A stretch of 64,000 bases of DNA from Prauserella_A oleivorans (GTDB lineage Bacteria; Actinomycetota; Actinomycetes; Mycobacteriales; Pseudonocardiaceae): contig NZ_JBHUNT010000001.1 in NCBI RefSeq assembly GCF_042685745.1, positions 1,922,001 to 1,986,000 of the forward strand, read 5' to 3'. Below are positions 26,579-35,134 of the stretch, in pieces. The notes beneath the pieces are model-generated. The model saw nothing but the letters and a program-made list of their open reading frames with translations, was not told the origin of the DNA and made no database searches. The number at the start of each line of letters is the position of its first letter. The stretch's first letter is position 1. The position numbers and the translations under genes are program-made.

Positions 26579-27840
26579 CCAGCGCCGCCGCGACCTTGGC
26601 TGGAGTCCGTTTCATGCACCCGGCAACCGATGGCCTCACGATTCCCGACCCGATCCCGGACGCTTCGATCTTCCAACCCGCGCCGTGGGTCGCGCCGTCT
26701 TCCGAGCAGCTTCCCTTCCTCCGCCGGCGGCTTCACGACCACTACACCACTATCGCGGCCGAGGGCGCCCAGCAAGGACGAACAGGCCAGGTCGCGAGAG
26801 CCGCCCCGGCGGAGAGCGAGGACCGGGAAGTACGCCGATACGCCCGCGATGAAGCTGGCCGCCTCAAGAACGCGAGCCTGACGTGGGTCGACCACGAGGC
26901 GATCGAGATGGCCGTGACCTACTCGTCCACCCCGTCCACCGAACCCGCCCGCCCGGATCGAATGCCCAGCATGACCGGCTTCATGCTGTTCGAGAGCTGC
27001 ATCGGCGGCGCCCTCTACGACGCCGCGCGTGCGCAAGACCTGCCAGGCTCAGGATGGACACCAGCCCCCTGGCTCCACGACGTCTCCGGTTACGTCGAGG
27101 CCCCAATCGTCGCCATCAGCTGGTCACGCCTGCCACCGCCGCACGAGGACCGGGTCCAACTGTCGTTCTACACCCCAAATCGGCCGCCCCAATGGGACGG
27201 CCTGCCCCCGGACACGTTCGTCGCCCAGTGGGCAGCGACAAAGACCTGCTACAGCGCGGGCTACTTCGCCGACCATGTCCGCACTGTCTCGGCCCGGATG
27301 AGCCCGATGCCGGTACTCGCTACCTTCACCGCGACCCTCCAGTTCGGTGAACTGCTCCCCGAACCCGACGCGAACCACTGCGCCGGATGGGTCCAGACCG
27401 TCTACGGCCTATGGCAATTGCTCGACCACAAAGTCAAGAAACCGCTGACCCACACCGATGTGATCGCAGCTCCGCGATCAGTGACCCGAGGCGACGTCCG
27501 AGCCGGCATCACCGCGACGAGCGCCGTGAACATCGTCCGGGTACACCCGCGGTTCAGGACCGAAGACCTGCCTCCCGACGACGGAGAGGACAACGCCGAC
27601 CACGACACGTCGGACAACAGCCGTCGCTCGCCTCACTATCGCCACCGGTACTGGCGCGGCCCGTATCGAGCAAACATGTGTATGAACACCTGGGGGCATA
27701 GCGAAGGAAACTGTGAACACAAAGAGGTGCCCGTGGGTCGGCATTTGCGCGGGCCGGTCGGCGCGCCATTCCGCGAGCGCGTCACGGAACTGCGCGGCTC
27801 ACCGGCTCGTAACTCCGGCACCGGCCAGCCCAGGCCGTAG
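26575..27840 (+). CDS. Hypothetical protein with plasmid-type C-terminal motif
   Basis: 421 residues. The body is not recognised (MPSMTGFMLFESCIGGALYD, VQLSFYTPNRPPQWDGLPPD, GWVQTVYGLWQLLDHKVKKP). The end reads SPHYRHRYWRGPYRA then VPVGRHLRGPVGAPFRERVT, similar to the C-terminal RGHWRxQPYGPG...PYVRGPxxAP pattern of hypothetical proteins on actinobacterial plasmids and phages. This points to mobile-DNA ancestry. No membrane segments. It follows the 105-residue protein with a four-base overlap. Confidence 0.6.
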   Translation: MTSAAATLAGVRFMHPATDGLTIPDPIPDASIFQPAPWVAPSSEQLPFLRRRLHDHYTTIAAEGAQQGRTGQVARAAPAESEDREVRRYARDEAGRLKNASLTWVDHEAIEMAVTYSSTPSTEPARPDRMPSMTGFMLFESCIGGALYDAARAQDLPGSGWTPAPWLHDVSGYVEAPIVAISWSRLPPPHEDRVQLSFYTPNRPPQWDGLPPDTFVAQWAATKTCYSAGYFADHVRTVSARMSPMPVLATFTATLQFGELLPEPDANHCAGWVQTVYGLWQLLDHKVKKPLTHTDVIAAPRSVTRGDVRAGITATSAVNIVRVHPRFRTEDLPPDDGEDNADHDTSDNSRRSPHYRHRYWRGPYRANMCMNTWGHSEGNCEHKEVPVGRHLRGPVGAPFRERVTELRGSPARNSGTGQPRP

Positions 27841-27927
27841 ACCGCGACCTGCACGTCGATGATGAGGCGAGGCGCCCTCGGGCTCGATACCTCGCATGCT
27901 CCGAGGTAGTCGGCTCGAAACATCAGA

Positions 27928-27956
27928 GCCAGCCTGTTACGCCTTCTCGGGCTGGC
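27928..27956. terminator. Hairpin between convergent genes
   Basis: GCCAGCC (27928-27934) pairs with GGCTGGC (27950-27956), a perfect seven-base stem with a 15-base loop. It lies just past the stop of the minus-strand rbpA-like gene and downstream of the plus-strand gene ending at 27840. Confidence 0.45.
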
Positions 27957-27958
27957 GG

Positions 27959-28357
27959 TCATGGCTCGAACCGGAAACCGTAGGTTCGGTCGCCGATGGG
28001 CACGCGACCGTAAGGTGATCGGCGCTGCAGGCGGATGCCCGCCAGCGCCTGGTCGACGAGGACTTCAAGATCGGCGATGCTCCGTCGTTCCAAAAGCATG
28101 ACGTAGTGCGTGCGTGGGGGCTTTCCCTTGGGCGGTTGCCAGTCGGAGTCTTCATTGATTCGGAGGCAATGTTCGACGCCGTGTCGTGGGCATCTCCAGA
28201 CGGCGGGTATCTCGGCGTCTGTCGAGAATGGCACGGTGAACTCGTGTCCTCTTCGGCACGCGAAGCGGACTTGAATCCGCGGCGCCGGCCGCGCATCGCG
28301 ATCCGGTTCGCCAGTGGGCGTTCCCAGGCGGTAGCCCCGCAAGACCCGTCTGGGCAT
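27959..28357 (-). CDS. rbpA: RbpA-family RNA polymerase-binding protein
   Basis: 132 residues. VLRGYRLG at the start, a core with two Cys/His pairs (ACRRGHEFTVPFSTDAEIPA, WRCPRHG) and the sigma-interaction segment PPRTHYVMLLERRSIADLEV. RbpA binds RNA polymerase and group 1/2 sigma factors and is specific to actinobacteria. The sequence departs from housekeeping RbpA in the core and has a 15-residue tail, so it is probably an accessory paralogue. The second ATG (28357) has GGAG six bases upstream. Confidence 0.85.
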   Translation of the reverse strand: MPRRVLRGYRLGTPTGEPDRDARPAPRIQVRFACRRGHEFTVPFSTDAEIPAVWRCPRHGVEHCLRINEDSDWQPPKGKPPRTHYVMLLERRSIADLEVLVDQALAGIRLQRRSPYGRVPIGDRTYGFRFEP

Positions 28358-28424
28358 CATGATCTCCGCTCGCGTATCGGATGGGCTGGTGTCGCGAGCC
28401 GTTCTCGTGCCCGCTGTCGCTGGG

Positions 28425-28646
28425 CTATGAGGCTTTGGGCTTGGTCCGGGTAGCGCCGCCGCGTCCACGCAGCACCACACCGGACTCCGACAGGATTCGG
28501 TGCACGAAGCCGTACGAGCGGTCGGTGGCCTCGGCCAGCGCACGGATGCTGGCGCCCTTTTCGTACTTCTTCTTCAGGTCAGCGGCCATCTTGGTGCGGG
28601 CCTCGCCGGTGATCCGGCGTCCCTTGGCCGTGGTGTGTGCTGCCAT
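28425..28646 (-). CDS. Small actinobacterial HTH protein
   Basis: 73 residues. ADLKKKYEKGASIRALAEAT then DRSYGFVHRILSESGVVLRG is a compact helix-turn-helix, followed by a GRGG tail. Proteins of this size and pattern are very common in actinobacteria and probably bind DNA. It sits between the NB-ARC/TPR gene and the RbpA paralogue, spaced 21 bases from the former, so it is likely in the same operon. Confidence 0.8.
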   Translation of the reverse strand: MAAHTTAKGRRITGEARTKMAADLKKKYEKGASIRALAEATDRSYGFVHRILSESGVVLRGRGGATRTKPKAS

Positions 28647-28667
28647 GCCGTTCGCTCCTCTTCGCGT

Positions 28668-30791
28668 TCAGGCGGTCGGTTGGTCGGAGTCGAGGGCGTC
28701 GCGCCGGGCGATGACGGTGGCCTTGCTCTTGTCGGCGCCGGGGCCGGCGGCGGTGTAGTAGTCGATGGCCTGGCCGTAGCGGCGGTGGGCTTCGGCGGTG
28801 TCGCCGAGCGCGGCGTGGACCTCGCCGAGCACGGTGCATAGGTCGGCCAAGTAGCCGACCGAGCCGTAGTCGCGCACGGCCTGCTCGATCGCGGCGAGCT
28901 CCGACACTGCCTCGGCGGCTTGCCCGTTCAGGGTCAGGGCCCGTGCCAGGTGCAGGACGGTGCGGGCGTGGCCGATGTCATCGCCGATGCCGGTGAACAT
29001 GCTCGCCGCCAGCCGCAGGTGGTGGAGTGCGAGCGGGGCGTCGGCGACCTTGGGGTGCAGGGCAGTTTCGCCGAGGCGGCGGTGCCGCAGCGCGATGCTG
29101 CGGGCGTCGCTCATCCCCTCGGCGATTTCCAGGGCATGTTCGAGGTCAGGGAGGGCGGCGTGCGGGTCGTCGGCCTTGAGGTGGGCGCGGGCGCGGGTGG
29201 ACAGCGCGCCGGAGTGCAGCCACGGGTCGCCGACTTCGGCGGCGCGCTCTACGGCAATCGTGCAGATGGCGACGGCGGCCTCGTGGTGGCCGAGGTTGGT
29301 CTCGCCGAAGCCCTGGCGGGTGCGGCAGACGACCTCCAGGATGTGCCCGGCGTCGGCCGCGGCATTGGCCCCGAGGAACTGCGAGCTCACCAACTCACCG
29401 GCGGTGTAGTTGGGGCGCAGCGGGTTCCACAGGACCTCGCCGAACTGGTACACCAGCTCCGTCCAGCCCTGGTCGGCGGCGACCTGTTGAGCGGCGAGAA
29501 GGTTGGCGCGTTCGGTCTCGGCCCATTCCAGGGCGGCCTTCGGGTCGGCGAACACGCCGGTGTCCAGACCGGTGTAGACGGGGCTGAACCGGCGAGGGAA
29601 AGGATTGATGATCTTGTCGGCCGCCGCCGCGCGCCGCAGGTACCACTCGATCATCCGGCGGCGCACCGCAAGCCGCTTGGCCTGGTCATCCTGGCCTGCC
29701 AGGGTTTGCACGTGCTCTCGCAGGACGTCGTGCAGCCGGTAGCGCTCGTCTCCAGTCTCGGTGACGAGGTTCGCCTCCACCAGCCTCCCGAGCCCGCGGC
29801 CGACCTCGGCGACCGGCACGTCGAGCCCGGCCGCGAGCGGTTCGGCGGTGAACTCGACGCCGGGATGCTCGGCCAGGCCGCGGTAGAGCCGGGCGGTGGT
29901 GGCGTCGAGGTCCTCGTAGCTCATCTGCAGCACTCCTTCAACGGACAGCTCGTGCGGGTCCAAAGCGCCAGTGGACGCCTCGGCGAGGTGGGTCAGGCGG
30001 GTGATCAGGCGCGCCGGGTCGCGCCGGGGGTAGGCGGCGAGATGGGCCCCGGCGATGGTTAGGGCCAGCGGATGCCCGTGGCAGCGGGTGGCCAGCGCGT
30101 GCAGCAGCTCCTCGCCGATGGGCTGTCGTTCCTCGTCGAGGAGGCCGGTCAGGAGCGCGGCGCCGGTGGCGGCGGGGAAGCAGTCGAGGTCGAGGTGGCG
30201 GAAGCCCACGATGGCCAGCTCGGCGAGCCGATTGCGGCTGGTGACCAGGATCGTGCCGCGCGCCGTGGCAGGTACCAGGGGCTGCACCTGCTCGGCGGAG
30301 CGGGCGTTGTCGACCAGCACGGCCACCGCCTTGTCCGAGGTGACCGTCCGGTACAGCGCGACCAGCTCGGCCACCTCGCCCGGCAGGTCGTCGGCGGCGA
30401 CGCCGAGCGCGCGGAGCCATCCGGCGAGGACCTGCGCGGTGGCCGGTGGCGGGTGGCCGCTCCAGCCGTTGAGGTCGACGTGCAGCACGCCGTCGGGGTG
30501 GCGCCCGTGGTGTCCGTCGAGCCAGCGCACCGCCAAGCCGGTCTTGCCGACTCCACCCAGTCCGGTCACAACCACACGGGTCGGTCCTGATGTGACGAGC
30601 AGTCGGTCCAGTCGGTCGAATTCGTCGGCTCGGTCGACCCACGTGCGCGCGGGTGGCGGAAGCTGTCGAGGCACCGACACCCGTCGTTCGGGGGCGTGCA
30701 GGTTGATCGTGTCGGCGGTGATCGTGCGAGCCTGGAGGATCGGGCCGCGGACCGTTCCGGACACGTTGTTGACGTGCTCGGGCCGGCTCAT
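28668..30791 (-). CDS. NB-ARC/STAND ATPase with TPR repeats
   Basis: 707 residues. A short N-terminal segment (VRGPILQARTITADTINLHA) precedes an NB-ARC module with Walker A VVVTGLGGVGKTGLAVRWLD, Walker B AVAVLVDNA, sensor ILVTSRNRLAEL and the HGHPLALTIAG helix. The C-terminal half is TPR repeats (ALPDLEHALEIAEGMSDARS, GDTAEAHRRYGQAIDYYTAA). It resembles AfsR-type regulators without the SARP DNA-binding domain. Probably a signal-sensing switch. Its ATG overlaps the stop of the methyltransferase gene. Confidence 0.85.
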   Translation of the reverse strand: MSRPEHVNNVSGTVRGPILQARTITADTINLHAPERRVSVPRQLPPPARTWVDRADEFDRLDRLLVTSGPTRVVVTGLGGVGKTGLAVRWLDGHHGRHPDGVLHVDLNGWSGHPPPATAQVLAGWLRALGVAADDLPGEVAELVALYRTVTSDKAVAVLVDNARSAEQVQPLVPATARGTILVTSRNRLAELAIVGFRHLDLDCFPAATGAALLTGLLDEERQPIGEELLHALATRCHGHPLALTIAGAHLAAYPRRDPARLITRLTHLAEASTGALDPHELSVEGVLQMSYEDLDATTARLYRGLAEHPGVEFTAEPLAAGLDVPVAEVGRGLGRLVEANLVTETGDERYRLHDVLREHVQTLAGQDDQAKRLAVRRRMIEWYLRRAAAADKIINPFPRRFSPVYTGLDTGVFADPKAALEWAETERANLLAAQQVAADQGWTELVYQFGEVLWNPLRPNYTAGELVSSQFLGANAAADAGHILEVVCRTRQGFGETNLGHHEAAVAICTIAVERAAEVGDPWLHSGALSTRARAHLKADDPHAALPDLEHALEIAEGMSDARSIALRHRRLGETALHPKVADAPLALHHLRLAASMFTGIGDDIGHARTVLHLARALTLNGQAAEAVSELAAIEQAVRDYGSVGYLADLCTVLGEVHAALGDTAEAHRRYGQAIDYYTAAGPGADKSKATVIARRDALDSDQPTA

Positions 30792-31627
30792 GCCTGCTCC
30801 GCGAGCTCGTGACGACGGCTGGCCAGGACGGCATTGCCCAACACGTGCTCGGGTCTGAGCAGGGTCAAGCTGTCCGGTCGCCACCAGCCGACGGGCACGA
30901 CGCCGTCCGGGTGCGGGTGCCACAGCCCGAGCAGCTTGGCGAACTGCCGCTGGCTGCGGTGCACGACGGTGATCCCGGCCTCGGCGAAGCAGCCCTCGAC
31001 TGCGGCGGCCAACTCCGGCCCCAGTGTCTTGCCATCGGCGTGCGAGACGGCCAACAACGAACCGGGCGCCAACCGCTCGTAGTAGCTGGTCAATGCCGCA
31101 GCGGCTTCCTCCGCGTCGGGCAGGCAATGGAGTACTGCCCCGGCCACCACGGCGACCGGCCGACTGAGGTCGAGCCGGCGGGTGGTGACGGCGTTGTCAA
31201 GAACCTCATCGACGTTTCGGAGGTCGGCCTCGACCACCCCGACTCTCGGGTCGTTCTGCTCGACAAGGAGGCCAATGCTGGCGATCACCACGGGGTCGCG
31301 ATCGACGTAGACGACGCGGGCGTCGGGACGTTCAGCCTGGGCGAGATGGTGCACGGGGTGGGTGCTGAACATGCCCGCCCCCAGGTCGAGGAACTGCTCG
31401 ATTCCAGCCGTGAGCATGTGAAGCACTGCGCGGCGGACGAAGGTGCGGCTCTCGCGGACGAATACGTCATACCCAGGCACCAGCGTGGTGATCTTGTTGG
31501 CCACGGCGCGGTCGGCCGCGAAGTTGTGTCCACCGCCGAGCAGGTAGTCGTAGATCCGGGACAGCGACGGCGCGTCGGGGTCTACCTGTTCCACAAGACC
31601 TGGCGAGTCCTCTTGCGTCGCCATCAC
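30788..31627 (-). CDS. SAM-dependent methyltransferase (DUF574 type)
   Basis: 279 residues. SLSRIYDYLLGGGHNFAADR is the hallmark start of the DUF574 family; QFLDLGAGMFSTHPVHHLAQ is the SAM motif I, VVYVDRDPVVIA motif II, AVVAGAVLHCLPD a later motif. These proteins are very abundant in actinobacteria, with unknown substrates. I chose GTG 31627, with GGGGAG nine bases upstream; ATG 31624 follows directly. First gene of the 31.6-28.0 kb minus-strand operon. Confidence 0.8.
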   Translation of the reverse strand: MMATQEDSPGLVEQVDPDAPSLSRIYDYLLGGGHNFAADRAVANKITTLVPGYDVFVRESRTFVRRAVLHMLTAGIEQFLDLGAGMFSTHPVHHLAQAERPDARVVYVDRDPVVIASIGLLVEQNDPRVGVVEADLRNVDEVLDNAVTTRRLDLSRPVAVVAGAVLHCLPDAEEAAAALTSYYERLAPGSLLAVSHADGKTLGPELAAAVEGCFAEAGITVVHRSQRQFAKLLGLWHPHPDGVVPVGWWRPDSLTLLRPEHVLGNAVLASRRHELAEQA

Positions 31628-32058
31628 CGTGCAGTTCTCCCCACCCCGCCTCGTCACCACGAGCCGACTCGCGCCATGCGCTTGGTCGACCCGGTAGCCG
31701 TGACCTGCGGTTCATCCGCACCACCCGCACCGGCCGGGTCGATTCGTGTGGGCGATTAGACCGGCGATATCAAGATCTGAACCAGAGCGGCAAGGAGGCG
31801 CTGGTGAGGCGTCCGTGAGGCGGCACCACGCGTGAGCACGACATCAGCGGCGGCACGGTTCACCCGGCCGAGTGGCCGCCTACCGCGACTGCCCCCCGCG
31901 TCAGCCCCGGTTCCTCCTCCGCATCGGCCAACCCCGGCTCATGGCGCGTGATTTGCGGCGGGTCTCGATCCGGTGCGGCTGCGACTGATCACCTGTGGTC
32001 ACCTGGTCGGCGTCCGCCCGTAGAGGCGCCGACAGCGGGCGAGGGAAGAGGGACTGGG
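31628..32058. other. Divergent intergenic region with TGAGGC repeats
   Basis: About 430 bases between the minus-strand methyltransferase and the plus-strand CadD-like gene. It carries the TGAGGC repeat at 31805-31826. I saw no gene; the plus-strand frame leading to CadD is Pro/Arg-rich and probably non-coding before 32059. Confidence 0.4.
31805..31826. repeat. 11-bp TGAGGC tandem repeat
   Basis: TGAGGCGTCCG (31805-31815) followed by TGAGGCGGCAC (31816-31826), preceded by a looser unit GGAGGCGCTGG. Same motif and 11-base period as the sites at 6403 and 23927, here in opposite orientation, 178 bases upstream of the DUF574 gene and 233 bases upstream of the CadD-like gene. Confidence 0.5.
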
Positions 32059-32655
32059 GTGGATCTGGGGCTCATCGCCCTGGCCGTGGGGATGTTTGCG
32101 GCCACCAACGTCGACGACATCGTCATCCTGGCGATGTTCTTCGGCCAGACTGCAGGGCACCGGGGCGGCGCCGTGCGGGTCGTCGGGCAGTATCTCGGGT
32201 TCGCCGCGATCCTGGTCATCTCGATCCTCGGCGCGCTCGGCGCCGGGCTGCTGCCCGCCACGGTGATCCCCTACCTCGGGTTGCTGCCGTTGGCGCTCGG
32301 AATCCGCTCGGCCTGGCACGCCTGGCGCGAGCGCCGCGACACCGCCGACGACGAGTCCGTCGCCCCCGGCAATGGTCCTGCCGTGCTCGCGGTCGCCGCC
32401 GTGACCTTCGCCAACGGCGGCGACAACATCGGTGTCTACGTACCGGTCTTCACCACCGCCGGAACGAGCGGACTGCTCGTGTTCGCCGTGGTGTTCCTCG
32501 CGCTTGTCGCCGTGTGGTGCGCAGCCGGCCGGTTCTTCGCCACCCGGCCGATCATCGCCCGCGCCCTGTCGCGCTGGGGCCACATCCTGCTCCCGATCGT
32601 GTTGATCGGCCTCGGCCTGCTGATCCTCATCGAAGGCAACGCCTTCGGGGTATGA
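32059..32655 (+). CDS. CadD-type cadmium resistance transporter
   Basis: 198 residues with about six membrane segments. MFAATNVDDIVILAMFFGQT and TFANGGDNIGVYVPVF are the two repeated halves of the CadD family, each with a conserved Asp pair in a membrane helix. CadD proteins give cadmium resistance, possibly by export. GTG 32059 has GAGGGA upstream. It stands alone beside the mercury locus. Confidence 0.8.
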   Translation: MDLGLIALAVGMFAATNVDDIVILAMFFGQTAGHRGGAVRVVGQYLGFAAILVISILGALGAGLLPATVIPYLGLLPLALGIRSAWHAWRERRDTADDESVAPGNGPAVLAVAAVTFANGGDNIGVYVPVFTTAGTSGLLVFAVVFLALVAVWCAAGRFFATRPIIARALSRWGHILLPIVLIGLGLLILIEGNAFGV

Positions 32656-33033
32656 CCACTGGCGACAGTCAGCGTGGTCGGGCGACAGAAGGTTTTGGTT
32701 AGTCGCACCATGCCGCACGCCGTCTTCCGCACCCAAGGCGACCCGTACTCGAACATGTTCGATTCGTAGTGCTGCAGGTCATGGCAGCAGGTTTGACCAG
32801 CGGCGACAGTTTCCAACTCAGCAACCGCGCGGGGCGCGCTACATAGCGACTGGCCACGGCGGGCAGATGGTGGTTGTCCCACCCACTGCGTGAGTGGGCT
32901 CCACGGTCTGGCCAACGCCGGCTATCGCACCTGCGAATCCGACCAAACGCTGCAGGTGACCTGCCAGACGTGCCTCGAAAGCGACGAACTGCACGGGAAA
33001 GACCCCTGGCTCACCGATGTCAGCCCAGCCAAC
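32656..33033. other. Intergenic stretch between cadD-like and merB genes
   Basis: About 380 bases between convergent genes. A Cys-containing plus-strand stretch near 32900-33010 (GYRTCESDQTLQVTCQTC) has no stop before it runs antisense into merB, so I do not call it a gene. No clear terminator was seen. Confidence 0.35.
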
Positions 33034-33717
33034 TCAAGGGCGGTTGGTGGGGTGGATCAACGGTCGGAGAGTGTTGCGGTAATGGCTGAACCAGGGTCGT
33101 TCGAGCATTTCCTGGACGGTGAAGGCGCGGCTTCCGGGGCGGGCGGCGAGCGCTGGTTCGGCCGCTTCGGTGGAGGCGAAGAACGGCTGGTAGGTGCACA
33201 CGGTGGCGTTGATCTCGTCGAAGTGTCCGCCGACGGAGTCGCTGAAGTCCTGGGGGTGCAGCAGCACCGTGACCGCCTCCGGTGGGTCCATCCGCTCGAC
33301 GCCGCCGGGGATGAAGTCGATGCGGATCGGTGTCCCGGTGGTCGGGCAGGTTTCCTCGACGCGGAAGGGCACGTCGAGGACGGCGGCGAAGGTGAACACG
33401 TCGGGTCCGCACCCGCTGCCCATCGGGACCTGGCGATCGCCGAGATGCACCACTCGGCGAATCCGATTGCCTGGGTAGGGGTCGTCCCAGTGGATCAGCC
33501 CGTTCTCGATGCGGGCCGTGAACTCCTGTCGGACCAGCGCCGCGGTTTCGCTGTCGGACCGGTTGAGGATGGTGGCCAGGCGGTGCACTGGCGCGGGGCG
33601 TTCGCCGAGCCTGGTCAGCCCGGACAGCGCGATGATGGCCTTCACGAACGGCGTCTGCTCCATGGCCGCCAGCCAGCCCTGGTCGAACTGCGCCAGGTCG
33701 GTGGTCCGGTCGTTCAC
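33034..33717 (-). CDS. merB: Organomercurial lyase, paralogue 1
   Basis: 227 residues. All active-site features of MerB are present: Cys and Asp in GSGCGPDVFTF (Cys96/Asp99 equivalents), the structural Cys in EETCPTTG, and the second catalytic Cys in INATVCTYQPFFAS. MerB breaks the carbon-mercury bond and hands Hg(II) to MerA. GTG 33717 has GGAGG seven bases upstream and overlaps the previous stop. Last gene of the five-gene mer run merA-merR-merB-merB-merB. Confidence 0.85.
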   Translation of the reverse strand: MNDRTTDLAQFDQGWLAAMEQTPFVKAIIALSGLTRLGERPAPVHRLATILNRSDSETAALVRQEFTARIENGLIHWDDPYPGNRIRRVVHLGDRQVPMGSGCGPDVFTFAAVLDVPFRVEETCPTTGTPIRIDFIPGGVERMDPPEAVTVLLHPQDFSDSVGGHFDEINATVCTYQPFFASTEAAEPALAARPGSRAFTVQEMLERPWFSHYRNTLRPLIHPTNRP

Positions 33718-34385
33718 CGGCTGGCCTCCTGGTCGATGGGCTGCAGGAGGGCGCCGAACTCGGCGATACCGCTGGCGAGTGCCTGGTGGTGGTCCAGCAC
33801 CACCCCGGTGACCTCGGGATGGCGGGTGGACCAGGCGTGGGCGGCGTCGGGGGTGGTGAAGAAGTTGATGTGGCCGCAGGTGCGGTCCACCGAGGGGCAG
33901 CAAGCAGCCTCGCTGCTGTCAATGGTGCCGGCAAAGACGACCGCGGTGCCGGGCTGCCAGCGCGCGGTGTCGTGGTCGACCTGGACGGTCACGATGTGGC
34001 CGGTGTCGGGTTCGGTGCTGGTGATGGTGACCGGGTGTCCGAGCATGGCGGACATGCCGAGGGCGTCGACGGCGCACATCGCGTACACGGTGGGGCCGCG
34101 GTCCCAGGTGACCTGGTGGCGGGTCGGGACGGGTGAGAACGGGTAGGCGGCGCGGATCTCGCCCTGCTCGTCGAGGGCGACGAGGTCCCGTTCGGTGAGT
34201 TCGGTCAGCGCGCGACCGGGGTCGATGCCGTGGCCGCGAGTGATCCGTTCCAGGTCTGCCCGCAGCGGTGCTTGGCCGGTCTCGGCGAACGCCGTCAACA
34301 CCACGCGGTGCAGGCGCTGTGCTGGTGGGGTGAGCGCGGCGGCGGCCCGGCACTTGTTCAGCTCCAGGTTGGGCGGCTCGGTCAT
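33714..34385 (-). CDS. merB: Organomercurial lyase, paralogue 2
   Basis: 223 residues. TVYAMCAVDALGMSAMLG holds Cys96 and Asp99 equivalents and RTCGHINFFTTPDAAHAW the Cys159 equivalent; the structural Cys117 is replaced (STEPDTG). The catalytic triad is therefore intact. An extra pair of Cys (EAACCPSV) precedes the third residue. The ATG has GGAGGG six bases upstream and overlaps the stop of paralogue 3 (ATGA). Confidence 0.85.
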   Translation of the reverse strand: MTEPPNLELNKCRAAAALTPPAQRLHRVVLTAFAETGQAPLRADLERITRGHGIDPGRALTELTERDLVALDEQGEIRAAYPFSPVPTRHQVTWDRGPTVYAMCAVDALGMSAMLGHPVTITSTEPDTGHIVTVQVDHDTARWQPGTAVVFAGTIDSSEAACCPSVDRTCGHINFFTTPDAAHAWSTRHPEVTGVVLDHHQALASGIAEFGALLQPIDQEASR

Positions 34386-35056
34386 CGCGTTCCCTCCGGT
34401 TCGTAGCGCAGCAGCGCTGCGGCCATGTCCCGCGCCGCCGTGAAGGCGTCCGGCATGGACAGGATGGCGATGTCGTCGCGGTCGGCGGCCCATTGCTCAG
34501 CCTGGGCTTGGTTGGGGAAGAAGAGGTTGTGGTGGCAGAAGGTGCCCCAGATCGCGGTCGTGCTGCTGAGGTCGACCTGGTCGGAGCCGGGCACCCGCTG
34601 GGTGGCCACCGCGCCGACCGGCTGGAGGTGGGTGATTCCGGTGGGGCTGGCGTGCAGCGTCACGACGTCGCCGGAGCCAGGCGTGGTGGAGGCGATGGCG
34701 ATCGGTTTGTCGAGGATGTGAGTGAAGATCAGGGTGTCCATTGCGTACCACGCCCACATCCGCACGCCGTCGATGGTCATCTCGTGCGGCGTGGGGTTGT
34801 AGGTCACGCCGAGCCCGACGATCAGGCCGTCGTCGTCGCGTTCGGTCCACGTGTCGAGCAGCGCGTCGGCTCGCGCTCGGTCGATGCCCAGTTCGGTGAT
34901 CGTGTCCAGGGCGTGGTCGTGGGTGACTGGCTGGCCTTCGCCGGCGAGCAGGCGGAGCATCCGGGTCACCAGGCGGGCCTGGTCGTGGCCGAGGTCGAGG
35001 GGGCCTCCCGGTCGGGTCAGTTCGGTTACCGCGTGGTTGGCATGTGTGCTGGTCAC
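34382..35056 (-). CDS. merB: MerB paralogue 3, lacking the first catalytic Cys
   Basis: 224 residues. The MerB fold is clear (RMWAWYAMDTLIFTHILDKP, GTFCHHNLFFPNQAQAEQWA), but the Cys96 position is Tyr in WYAMDTL, while Asp99 and the Cys159 equivalent remain. It may bind rather than cleave organomercurials, or act on another substrate. GTG 35056 has GGAGGG six bases upstream; the longer frame runs into the mer promoter. First of three merB genes after merR. Confidence 0.8.
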   Translation of the reverse strand: MTSTHANHAVTELTRPGGPLDLGHDQARLVTRMLRLLAGEGQPVTHDHALDTITELGIDRARADALLDTWTERDDDGLIVGLGVTYNPTPHEMTIDGVRMWAWYAMDTLIFTHILDKPIAIASTTPGSGDVVTLHASPTGITHLQPVGAVATQRVPGSDQVDLSSTTAIWGTFCHHNLFFPNQAQAEQWAADRDDIAILSMPDAFTAARDMAAALLRYEPEGTR

Positions 35057-35102
35057 GGTCGTCCCTCCGGCGATTTCTGGTGTGCTGGTCAGGTCGATCG
35101 CG

Positions 35103-35134
35103 ACCGTATGGTCTGCCCCTGGGGTGAGGGTCAA
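35103..35134 (-). promoter_or_regulatory. MerR-type promoter/operator for the merB genes
   Basis: On the minus strand TTGACC (35129-35134) and TACGGT (35103-35108) are separated by 20 bases, longer than a normal spacer and typical of MerR-activated promoters. The spacer holds ACCCTCACCCC-AGGGGCAG, an imperfect dyad. The -35 hexamer overlaps the merR stop codon. Confidence 0.6.

Noticed and set aside
32890..33060. Cys-containing plus-strand frame before merB
   Set aside because: It has no stop until far into the antisense of merB, so it is probably chance.
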